A stretch of 7,112 nucleotides of DNA, taken from NCBI GenBank assembly GCA_902478995.1, contig CABSNF010000090.1, forward strand, positions 1 to 7,112, given 5' to 3'. Positions 1 to 4,269 of this stretch are shown piece by piece (within the stretch, counting starts at the first letter, position 1; the number at the start of each line of letters is the position of its first letter). A program made the position numbers and the translations under genes. The DNA is from an uncultured Collinsella sp. GTDB lineage: Bacteria > Actinomycetota > Coriobacteriia > Coriobacteriales > Coriobacteriaceae. Below the pieces are notes generated by a model. It saw only the letters and a program-made list of their open reading frames with translations, was not told the origin of the DNA and searched no databases.

Positions 1-208
1 TAGGCCATCGATTAATTCCCATCTGGTCGGATAACTCTTTAGTATTACCCATTTCACGCCGACCAAAAAGGGACAGGTTCATTTTGGCAGGTTTTATATG
101 GGGAAACGACAGCCATAGATGAGGCGCCGGGGAGGCAGAGAAATCATCGACGGGGTCAGGCCGACCGCCAAACACAACGCACGCATCTCTATCTGTCAGC
201 AAAATCAT
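1..208 (-). CDS. Possible partial open frame, unrecognised, running off the window start
   Basis: Reading the minus strand from an ATG at 208, the frame stays open for 69 codons to the window edge (starts MILLTDRDACVVFGG; later contains KPAKMNLSLFGRREMG and NTKELSDQMGINRWP). A stop codon lies in frame a few codons upstream, so 208 is the furthest ATG; a second ATG is at 82. No Shine-Dalgarno sequence precedes either ATG. The segment around 62-100 (GGGACAGGTTCATTTTGGC) resembles a motif I associate with intergenic or mobile repeats, so part of this frame may be repeat DNA. I do not recognise a domain, although the NTKELSDQMGI stretch is vaguely helix-turn-helix-like. A frame of this length can occur by chance. 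Confidence 0.22.
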   Translation of the reverse strand, partial: MILLTDRDACVVFGGRPDPVDDFSASPAPHLWLSFPHIKPAKMNLSLFGRREMGNTKELSDQMGINRWP

Positions 209-209
209 T

Positions 210-223
210 CGAACAGCTGTTCG
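210..223. promoter_or_regulatory. LexA/DinR-type SOS operator
   Basis: CGAACAGCTGTTCG is a perfect 14-base palindrome matching the Gram-positive and actinobacterial LexA box pattern CGAAC-N4-GTTCG. It lies 56 bases before the start codon of the GyrI-like gene and just upstream of TATGAT-like -10 hexamers at 228-233 and 233-238. A repressor bound here would cover the -35 region. It also directly precedes the weak minus-strand frame ending at 208. The sequence match is direct; LexA binding is inferred. Confidence 0.7.
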
Positions 224-227
224 TTTC

Positions 228-238
228 TATGATATGAT
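228..238 (+). promoter_or_regulatory. Probable -10 region of the GyrI-like gene
   Basis: Two overlapping TATGAT hexamers (228-233 and 233-238) follow the LexA-type palindrome. No good -35 hexamer is visible at 17 bases; the expected position falls in or beside the palindrome. Transcription would begin near 240-246, leaving a leader of about 35-40 bases with AGAAAGG (265-271) as ribosome binding site, 8 bases before the ATG at 280. Confidence 0.45.
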
Positions 239-279
239 TCCGTTATCTAAGCAGGCCAATACGCAGAAAGGCGGCCAAC

Positions 280-918
280 ATGGCGTTCGACTTTAAGAAG
301 GAATGCAAGGAGCTCTACAAACCTGCAAGCAAGCCGAGCATCGTAACTGTCCCGCCTATGAGCTACGTTGCCGTTCGCGGAAAGGGCGACCCAAATACCG
401 AAGGTGGCGAGTATCAAAACGCCCTGCCGCTGCTTTACGGCATCGCCTATACCGTCAAGATGTCGAAGAAAGGCTCAAGGAGTATCAAGGGCTATTTCGA
501 CTTTGTGGTACCGCCGCTCGAGGGTTTCTGGTGGCAAGACTCCCCGAGCGGCGACATCGATTATGTACGCAAGGACGATTTCAACTTTATCTCGTGCATT
601 CGCCTGCCCGATTTCGTCACCCGAGATGACTTTGACTGGGCAGTCGCGGAAGCCACGACCAAAAAGAAACTTGACTTTTCTGCCGTCGAGCTGCTTAAAG
701 TTGACGAGGGCCTCTGCGTTCAATGCATGCACACCGGGCCCTACGACAACGAACCGGCGACCGTAGGCGCTATGAATGAATACACGACCGAGCAGGGCTA
801 TGTCCCCGACTTCTCAGACACCCGTTTCCATCACGAAATCTATCTCTCCGATCCACGCAAATGTGCACCGGAGAAACTTAAGACTGTGGTTCGTCATCCT
901 ATCAAGCGCGCTGAATAG
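280..918 (+). CDS. GyrI-like small-molecule-binding domain protein
   Basis: This 212-residue soluble protein belongs to the GyrI-like (SHS2-type, COG4832-like) family, with no signal peptide or membrane segment. Family hallmarks are GKGDPN at 34-39, YGIAYTVKMSKKG at 53-65, VPPLEGFWW at 77-85, HTGPYDNEPAT at 151-161 and HHEIYLSDPR at 184-193. Length is normal for this single-gene subfamily. Some GyrI-like proteins hydrolyse cyclopropane-bearing DNA alkylators (the YtkR7/Lin28 type), others bind drugs or inhibit gyrase (E. coli SbmC/GyrI, which is SOS-induced). Conserved aromatic and acidic residues (W84, W85, E81, E186) fit a ligand pocket, but the substrate cannot be told from sequence. The start has a good ribosome binding site, AGAAAGG at 265-271. 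A LexA-type palindrome lies upstream, suggesting induction by DNA damage. The gene stands alone; the next gene starts 171 bases downstream. Base composition is lower in GC than lysC, asd and thrC, suggesting acquired DNA. Confidence 0.88.
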   Translation: MAFDFKKECKELYKPASKPSIVTVPPMSYVAVRGKGDPNTEGGEYQNALPLLYGIAYTVKMSKKGSRSIKGYFDFVVPPLEGFWWQDSPSGDIDYVRKDDFNFISCIRLPDFVTRDDFDWAVAEATTKKKLDFSAVELLKVDEGLCVQCMHTGPYDNEPATVGAMNEYTTEQGYVPDFSDTRFHHEIYLSDPRKCAPEKLKTVVRHPIKRAE

Positions 919-948
919 CGTGGAGCGTCATCTCACGCGCTAGGTTTT
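905..948 (+). terminator. Possible weak terminator after the GyrI-like gene
   Basis: AGCGCG (905-910) can pair with CGCGCT (936-941), overlapping the last codons of the gene, followed by AGG and a short T4 run at 945-948. An alternative pairing TAGCGTG/CACGCGCTA uses much of the same sequence. The loop is long and the T run short, so this is only a candidate. Confidence 0.25.
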
Positions 949-991
949 AAGCCAGCCAACCAGCCGCCTCCTAGGCCGTCCGGTAATTATC

Positions 992-1018
992 TTGACGCGG
1001 CCCGTCGCATCTTATAAG
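992..1018 (+). promoter_or_regulatory. Possible promoter of the abi leader
   Basis: TTGACG at 992-997 is a near-consensus -35. TATAAG at 1013-1018 follows after 15 bases, a shorter spacing than usual. A transcript would start near 1025 and begin directly with the structured leader in front of the abi-like gene. Confidence 0.4.
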
Positions 1019-1031
1019 TTTGTTTTGCTAA

Positions 1032-1087
1032 AGCTGGAAAGCCTCTCAACGATGCGCAACTCCAGCTCTTTTTCTATCAAGAGGCTT
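1032..1087 (+). promoter_or_regulatory. Structured abi leader: interleaved stems (pseudoknot) covering the Shine-Dalgarno site
   Basis: Two perfect inverted repeats interlock. AGCTGGA (1032-1038) pairs with TCCAGCT (1061-1067), which is followed by CTTTTTCT, like an intrinsic terminator. AAGCCTCT (1039-1046) pairs with AGAGGCTT (1080-1087), which contains the GAGG ribosome binding site five bases before the abi ATG at 1090. The order of the arms is that of an H-type pseudoknot. The pairing is seen directly. A role as attenuator, translation switch or small antitoxin-like RNA is inferred; Abi_2/AbiF-type HEPN toxins have been reported with neighbouring non-coding RNAs, and type III antitoxin RNAs are pseudoknots. 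Confidence 0.5.
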
Positions 1088-1089
1088 AA

Positions 1090-1539
1090 ATGAAATACCG
1101 GAAGTCGCGGATATCCATCAACGAACAAATAGCACTATTGACAGAATACAGGGGTCTTAAGTGCTCTGATCAAAGCGAACTCGAGCGAGCTTTGGTCGAA
1201 GTCGGCCACTACAGACTGTCGGCCTACTGTTTTCCCTACAAAACCAAATGCAAGTCCGGGATTACCATCTTTCGCGAAGGCACAACATTCGAAACCATCA
1301 TCTACACGTATGAATTTGACCGAGCCCTCCGGCAGTTAATGTTTGATGCGGTCGGCAGAATTGAGATCTACCTCAAAAGCAGAATTGCCTATCTTGCCTC
1401 TGAGGAACGCGGGCCTTTCTGTTACCCAGATGTCGCCATAACGAGGCTCAACTCGGCATGTCCATCGCGCTTTGCGCCGCGCTGGGCTACGCAGCCGTCT
1501 TTGGCAGCGCCACCAATACGCTGCTCGCACCCATCCTGA
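1090..1539 (+). pseudogene. Abi_2-family (AbiD/AbiF-like) abortive-infection gene, 3' part lost
   Basis: The first ~115 residues match the N-terminal half of Abi_2 proteins, HEPN-fold RNases of abortive infection usually near 300 residues long. Visible hallmarks are the opening SINEQIALLTEYRGL, VEVGHYRLSAYCFPY at 36-50, and FDRALRQLMFDAVGRIEIYLKSRIAYLAS at 76-104 followed by GPFCYPD. After about position 1430-1440 the frame loses the family pattern and reads a meaningless tail to the stop at 1537-1539, because the downstream DNA is chloride-channel coding sequence in another frame. Relatives usually have His after IAY (IAYH), a likely part of the HEPN catalytic motif; here residue 102 is Leu. 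The start has GAGG at 1081-1084, five bases away, inside a structured leader. The gene should be inactive as a nuclease, though a 149-residue chimeric peptide could still be made. Identity of the N-terminal part is fairly sure; function is lost by inference. Confidence 0.8.
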
Positions 1540-1652
1540 TTGGCTGCGAAGTCTTCGGTTTCGGTAATCTGCCGGCATTCTTCATCGTCTGCGTCGCGGC
1601 TTACCTGTTCAACATGGATAAGTCGATCTATGCCCTGCAGAAGCGGGCGTAG
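1437..1652 (+). pseudogene. C-terminal remnant of a ClC-type chloride channel/transporter
   Basis: Read in the frame of 1458, this segment encodes HNEAQLGMSIALCAALGYAAVF, then GSATNTLLAPILIGCEVFG, then a last hydrophobic segment ending YLFNMDKSIYALQKRA and a TAG stop. The GSATNT-LAP-IG-E-FG pattern followed by an aliphatic helix and a YLF...IY tail is the end of voltage-gated chloride channel family proteins (about 400 residues or more). Only the last ~70 codons remain. There is no start codon with a ribosome binding site at the 5' end; ATG 1458 is internal to a membrane helix. The 5' boundary coincides with the end of recognisable abi sequence. Because the remnant's C-terminus and stop are intact, the native gene presumably once extended leftward and was replaced by the segment carrying the GyrI-like and abi genes. 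Confidence 0.72.
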
Positions 1653-1678
1653 AAAGATGTCCAAGCAAGTGGTCTCAA

Positions 1679-1761
1679 CCGGAAACGGCATCCCACTCTA
1701 AGGCTGTATTCCGGGACACGGTTTCCGTTTGGGACGCCATTCGGAAAGCGCATCCCGTTCT
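1679..1761. repeat. Cluster of GGAAA-N2/3-G(C/T)(A/G)TCCC modules, direct and inverted
   Basis: The 21-base stretches at 1679-1699 and 1741-1761 are imperfect direct repeats sharing GGAAA, then GCATCCC after two bases. Between them an opposite-strand copy (about 1712-1726, read GGAAACCGTGTCCC on the minus strand) lies beside GGCGTCCCA (minus strand, 1730-1738). GGCATCCCA (1687-1695) can pair with TGGGACGCC (1730-1738) with one mismatch. The cluster sits between the 3' ends of the convergent clc remnant and ogt, where it could act as a processing or termination structure; no T run supports ordinary termination. It probably belongs to a dispersed repeat family, by inference. Confidence 0.5.
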
Positions 1762-1796
1762 TTCACGGCGTCTTGGCTATGCAAAGTGCTCGAACG

Positions 1797-2375
1797 TTAT
1801 TCCTCGTACGCGCCCTCGAGCCGAAGCAGCCACTCCTTGCGGTCAAGCCCGCCGGCATATCCGTTGAGCGAACCATCGGCGGCAACCACGCGATGGCACG
1901 GCACGATAATCGAAATGGGATTGCGTGCAACCGCAGCCCCCACGGCACGCGGGGACACAACGGGAGCCTCGTTTCCCGGCACACGATGTCGAGCCGCAAC
2001 TCGCTGGGCTATCTCACCGTACGTAGCGACCTCGCCACGCGGGATAGAAAGCAGCTCAAACCAAACCTCGCGCTGAAACGCCGTGCCAATCATATGCAAC
2101 GGCGGCGTAAACCGAGGCTCCTGCCCCGCAAAATAAGCATTCAGCCAAGCCCAAGAACGCTCAAGCACCGAAGAAGCCGCACCATTTGCCGGATCCACCG
2201 AAGACATACCGCCGGCGCCAGAAACCGCATCGGCACCTTCAACGTGCTCCGCATCTTCTTTGAGCAGCGTAGAGCCAAAGTGCTCCTGTCCCTCAAACCA
2301 AAGCCCCGTCAGACCGCGGCCATCAGCGGCAAGCAAGATTTCGCCCAAAGGCGAAGCAAACGTCGTCGTGACCAC
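1797..2375 (-). CDS. ogt: Methylated-DNA--protein-cysteine S-methyltransferase (O6-alkylguanine repair)
   Basis: This 192-residue cytoplasmic protein takes the methyl or alkyl group from O6-alkylguanine (and O4-alkylthymine) in DNA onto its own cysteine in a single suicide reaction. The active-site PCHRVV is at 159-164 with acceptor Cys160. The helix-turn-helix region is TAFQREVWFELLSIPRGEVATYGEIA (98-123), with Tyr119 as the DNA-rotating residue. RAVGAAVARNPISIIVPC (143-160) carries the likely arginine finger Arg143. The N-terminal domain (MVTTTFASPLGEILLAADGRGLTGLWF) is typical. Residues about 40-70 form a low-complexity Gly/Ala/Asp linker, and the loop at 126-142 is longer than in E. coli Ogt. 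Translation starts at GTG (2373-2375), with AAGGAG six bases upstream on the minus strand. There is no Ada-type N-terminal regulatory domain. The gene stands alone, convergent with the clc remnant; its upstream region has only a TATTAT -10-like hexamer (2404-2409). Whether it is the Ogt or Ada-C type by phylogeny is unclear; the reaction is certain. Confidence 0.95.
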   Translation of the reverse strand: MVTTTFASPLGEILLAADGRGLTGLWFEGQEHFGSTLLKEDAEHVEGADAVSGAGGMSSVDPANGAASSVLERSWAWLNAYFAGQEPRFTPPLHMIGTAFQREVWFELLSIPRGEVATYGEIAQRVAARHRVPGNEAPVVSPRAVGAAVARNPISIIVPCHRVVAADGSLNGYAGGLDRKEWLLRLEGAYEE

Positions 2376-2541
2376 CTGCGGCTCCTTTCAAAACTCCGCA
2401 AACATAATACCGCGAACTGTGCAGACAACCCCGCAGATACGTCTGGGCGGGCTCGTAATTGTTTAAGCGAGGCTGTTTTCCCCAATCAAGCGAAGAAGAC
2501 GCGGGGCATCGACGCCAGAGCGGTACCTCTATCAGCTGAGC
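2376..2541. other. Intergenic DNA upstream of ogt
   Basis: This stretch holds the minus-strand ogt ribosome binding site (AAGGAG within 2382-2388) and a TATTAT -10-like hexamer at 2404-2409, with no -35 at a good spacing. AGAGC (2517-2521) can pair with GCTCT (2540-2544) beside the left end of the 172-base palindrome, so the repeat element may extend left to about 2490. I see no gene. Confidence 0.4.
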
Positions 2542-2713
2542 TCTAATACTTTCCCGAGAAGTGAACGAGTAAAATCGAAGCCCCGGAGCATCCACACCTT
2601 TAGACCGCAAAACCGCAGGATTCGCGCAACAAAACCGCAGGAAATGGCGGTCAAAATATGCCAATGCTTCGGGGGTCCAAATAAGGTCGTTCACTTCTCG
2701 GAAAAGTATTAGA
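2542..2713. repeat. 172-bp palindromic, MITE-like element with 27-bp terminal inverted repeats
   Basis: The ends TCTAATACTTTCCCGAGAAG... (2542-2568) and its reverse complement at 2687-2713 match in 26 of 27 bases. Symmetry continues inward on the same centre (2627.5): CCCCGGAGCAT (2581-2591) faces ATGCTTCGGGG (2664-2674) with one mismatch, and GACCGC (2603-2608) faces GCGGTC (2647-2652). The central loop has two direct copies of CAAAACCGCAGGA (2608-2620 and 2630-2642). No target-site duplication is obvious and no transposase is encoded. An open frame crosses it on the minus strand (about 2323-2847), but it overlaps the start of ogt and reads through palindromes, so I do not call a protein. 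The element is probably a non-autonomous or extragenic palindromic repeat present in many copies in the genome; that copy number is inferred. Confidence 0.75.
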
Positions 2714-2745
2714 CCTCGATTCGCACCAACCCCAAAGTCCCCGCA

Positions 2746-2826
2746 GGCAGCAGGCGCGACAGCGCCGCAGCTGCCGGCCGCGCCCCACAGTCCCCCAAGG
2801 CGGCAGGCGCAAAGCGCCGAGGCCGC
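2746..2826. repeat. Two similar GC-rich hairpins
   Basis: GGCAG (2746-2750)/CTGCC (2771-2775) encloses GGCGC (2753-2757)-GACA-GCGCC (2762-2766). GCGGC (2800-2804)/GCCGC (2822-2826) encloses GGCGC (2806-2810)-AAA-GCGCC (2814-2818). Both share an AGGCGC-loop-GCGCCG core, so they may be two units of one small extragenic repeat. They lie in a gene-free, very GC-rich stretch between the two long palindromes. No function is assigned. Confidence 0.4.
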
Positions 2827-2928
2827 CGCCGGGATCAGGGCCCGCAACGGCCACGTGCCCTCACATCAGCCCAGCGGCCCCAACCAACAACGGCCCCATC
2901 GCAGGCCGCTCGCAGCAGCGTCACCGCA

Positions 2929-3058
2929 GGCGGTGGCCGGGCTTGGTTTTCAGAACACTCCGCAGACCAGTGTGGCGCCTTGTCCGCGGCTCCGAAGGAG
3001 CAGGACAAGGCGCCACACATGGTCGAGGACGTTCTGAAAACCAAGCCCGGCCACCGCC
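2929..3058. repeat. 130-bp long palindrome downstream of asd
   Basis: The outer arms 2929-2956 and 3031-3058 are perfect 28-base inverted repeats (GGCGGTGGCCGGGCTTGG... into TTTTCAGAAC). A second perfect pair of 16 bases, GTGTGGCGCCTTGTCC (2970-2985) with 3003-3018, lies inside, and GCTCC-GAA-GGAGC (2989-3001) closes the tip. The segments between the arms pair partly. The structure begins 12 bases past the asd stop on the minus strand. It could end asd transcription or protect the mRNA end; no T run follows on the minus strand. Alternatively it is an inserted extragenic palindromic element. The pairing is directly visible; function is inferred. Confidence 0.7.
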
Positions 3059-3070
3059 GGACAGGTCACA

Positions 3071-4096
3071 CTACTCGCAGAGCAGCTTAGCGATCTGGAC
3101 GGCGTTGGTTGCCGCGCCCTTACGGATTTGGTCGCCGCAGCACCAGAAGGTGATACCGCGCGCGGCCTCGGGGTTCGAGATGTCGCGACGCACGCGGCCG
3201 ACCCAAATCAGGTCCTGGTCGGACGTATCCATCGGCATGGGGAAGCGGTCGTGTGCATCCTCGGCAACCATATCGTCAACCAGCTTGACGCCGGGAGCAG
3301 CAGCCAGCGCAGCACGGGCCTCTTCCACCGTAATATCGCGCTCAAACTCGAGCGTAATGCTCTCGGAGTGCGAACGCAGCACGGGCACGCGCACGCAGGT
3401 GCAGTTCACGCGCAGCTCGGGCAGGTGCATGATCTTGCGGCCCTCGTTTTGCAGCTTCATCTCCTCGGAGGTAAAGCCTTCCTCCTTGACGCCGCCAATT
3501 TGCGGAATCAGGTTGCTCGCCAGCTGGGCGGCAAATGCGCGCGGCTCGGGAATCTCCTCGCCGCGGCCCAGGGCGGCCAGTTGGGCCTCGAGCTCGGCCA
3601 TACCGGGAGCGCCGGCACCCGAAGCCGCCTGATACGTCGAGACGATCATGCGCTTCACGCCGGCGAGCTGGTGCAGCGGCCACGTGGGAACCAGACCGAT
3701 AATGGTCGCGCAGTTGGGGTTGGCGATAAGGCCGTGATGCCACTTGATATCGTCGGCATTGATCTCGGGCACGACCAGCGGCACCTCGGGATCCATACGG
3801 AAGGCATGGCTGTTGTCGACCACGACGGCGCCGCGCTTGACGGCCTCGGGCAGCAGCTCCTTCGCGATATCGTCGCCGGCGGCTCCGAGCACAATGTCGC
3901 AGCCCTCAAAGGCCTCGGGGCAAGCCTCTTCGATCACGATCTGCTCGCCGCGGAACTCAACGGTCTTGCCCGCGGAGCGTGCACTTGCCAACAGCTTGAG
4001 CTTGCCAACCGGAAACTCCTGCTCGTTGAGGCACTCGAGCATCTGGGTGCCCACGGCTCCCGTCGCGCCCAAAATAGCAACCGTGTACTGTTTCAT
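3071..4096 (-). CDS. asd: Aspartate-semialdehyde dehydrogenase
   Basis: This enzyme reduces L-aspartyl-4-phosphate with NADPH to L-aspartate-4-semialdehyde and phosphate, the second step of lysine/diaminopimelate, threonine and methionine synthesis, in the cytoplasm. The 341-residue length is normal. The N-terminal Rossmann fold shows ILGATGAVG at 8-16. The catalytic cysteine is Cys129 in NPNCAT. TYQAASGAGAPGM (154-166) and VPVLRSHSES (237-246) follow the family pattern, with His243 as the likely acid/base. VGRVRRD near 299-305 and the C-terminal NAVQIAKLL helix complete the fold. I chose the ATG at 4096 because AAAGGGGG precedes it closely on the minus strand and the protein begins MKQYTVAILGATG; the frame extends upstream to 4183, but that adds 29 non-homologous residues. 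It lies 173 bases downstream of lysC on the same strand, so the two are probably co-transcribed, perhaps with attenuation at hairpins in the spacer. Confidence 0.97.
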   Translation of the reverse strand: MKQYTVAILGATGAVGTQMLECLNEQEFPVGKLKLLASARSAGKTVEFRGEQIVIEEACPEAFEGCDIVLGAAGDDIAKELLPEAVKRGAVVVDNSHAFRMDPEVPLVVPEINADDIKWHHGLIANPNCATIIGLVPTWPLHQLAGVKRMIVSTYQAASGAGAPGMAELEAQLAALGRGEEIPEPRAFAAQLASNLIPQIGGVKEEGFTSEEMKLQNEGRKIMHLPELRVNCTCVRVPVLRSHSESITLEFERDITVEEARAALAAAPGVKLVDDMVAEDAHDRFPMPMDTSDQDLIWVGRVRRDISNPEAARGITFWCCGDQIRKGAATNAVQIAKLLCE

Positions 4097-4170
4097 GCTT
4101 CCCCCTTTAAAGGTTTTGGCTTTTGCCCGCACGCCGAGCAGGCTGATTATTGTTGCCAGTGTATACAAGA

Positions 4171-4197
4171 ACGGGGCGGGCACGAAACCCGCCCCGT
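4171..4197 (-). terminator. GC-rich hairpin between lysC and asd
   Basis: ACGGGGCGGG (4171-4180) and CCCGCCCCGT (4188-4197) form a perfect 10-bp stem with a 7-base loop. On the minus strand the stem is followed by TTCTTGTATAC, a weak U-tract, so it may terminate part of the lysC transcript or set relative lysC/asd mRNA levels. It is 72 bases past the lysC stop and 74 bases before the asd start. Confidence 0.55.
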
Positions 4198-4220
4198 CGA
4201 AACGAAACCGAAACGAAACG
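4198..4220. repeat. Short CGAAA(C) pentamer/hexamer repeat
   Basis: Four-and-a-half units of CGAAAC with one extra C are joined between the two hairpins of the lysC-asd spacer; the minus-strand transcript would read (C)GUUUCG repeats. It forms an unstructured linker between the stems. No known function. Confidence 0.5.
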
Positions 4221-4228
4221 CCCCGCCA

Positions 4229-4257
4229 TAGATTTTTGAGGCAAGTCCAAAAATCTA
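4229..4257 (-). terminator. AT-rich hairpin 12 bases past the lysC stop
   Basis: TAGATTTTTG (4229-4238) and CAAAAATCTA (4248-4257) form a perfect 10-bp stem with a 9-base loop. It is the first structure after the lysC stop codon on the minus strand. No U-run follows (TGGCGGGGC), so it is more likely an mRNA-end or processing structure, or part of a dispersed repeat, than a classic terminator. Confidence 0.45.
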
Positions 4258-4269
4258 CTGGGATAGCAG

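Noticed and set aside
1458..1652. Small 64-residue membrane protein as an intact gene
   Set aside because: Its first residues lie in the middle of a ClC-family segment that continues upstream in frame, and no ribosome binding site precedes the ATG; it is better explained as a gene remnant.
1773..2546. Plus-strand open frame of 257 codons opposite ogt
   Set aside because: It is rich in Arg, Ser and Pro as antisense frames are, and it covers a certain gene on the other strand.
2500..2548. tRNA-like look on the minus strand (AGCTCAGCTGATAGAG)
   Set aside because: It resembles a tRNA D-arm only; no acceptor stem, anticodon arm or T-loop sequence can be fitted.
2323..2847. Open frame of 174 codons on the minus strand upstream of ogt
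   Set aside because: It reads through the 172-bp palindrome and GC-rich hairpins, overlaps the first 53 bases of ogt in another frame, has no ribosome binding site that I can see and no recognisable domain. If similar peptides exist in databases they are probably translated repeats.
4097..4183. Upstream extension of asd to an earlier start
   Set aside because: The extra 29 residues lack family similarity, cover the hairpin spacer, and the ATG at 4096 has a strong ribosome binding site.
3128..4231. Long plus-strand open frame opposite asd
   Set aside because: It is antisense to a clear asd gene; its composition is what codon bias of asd produces on the other strand.
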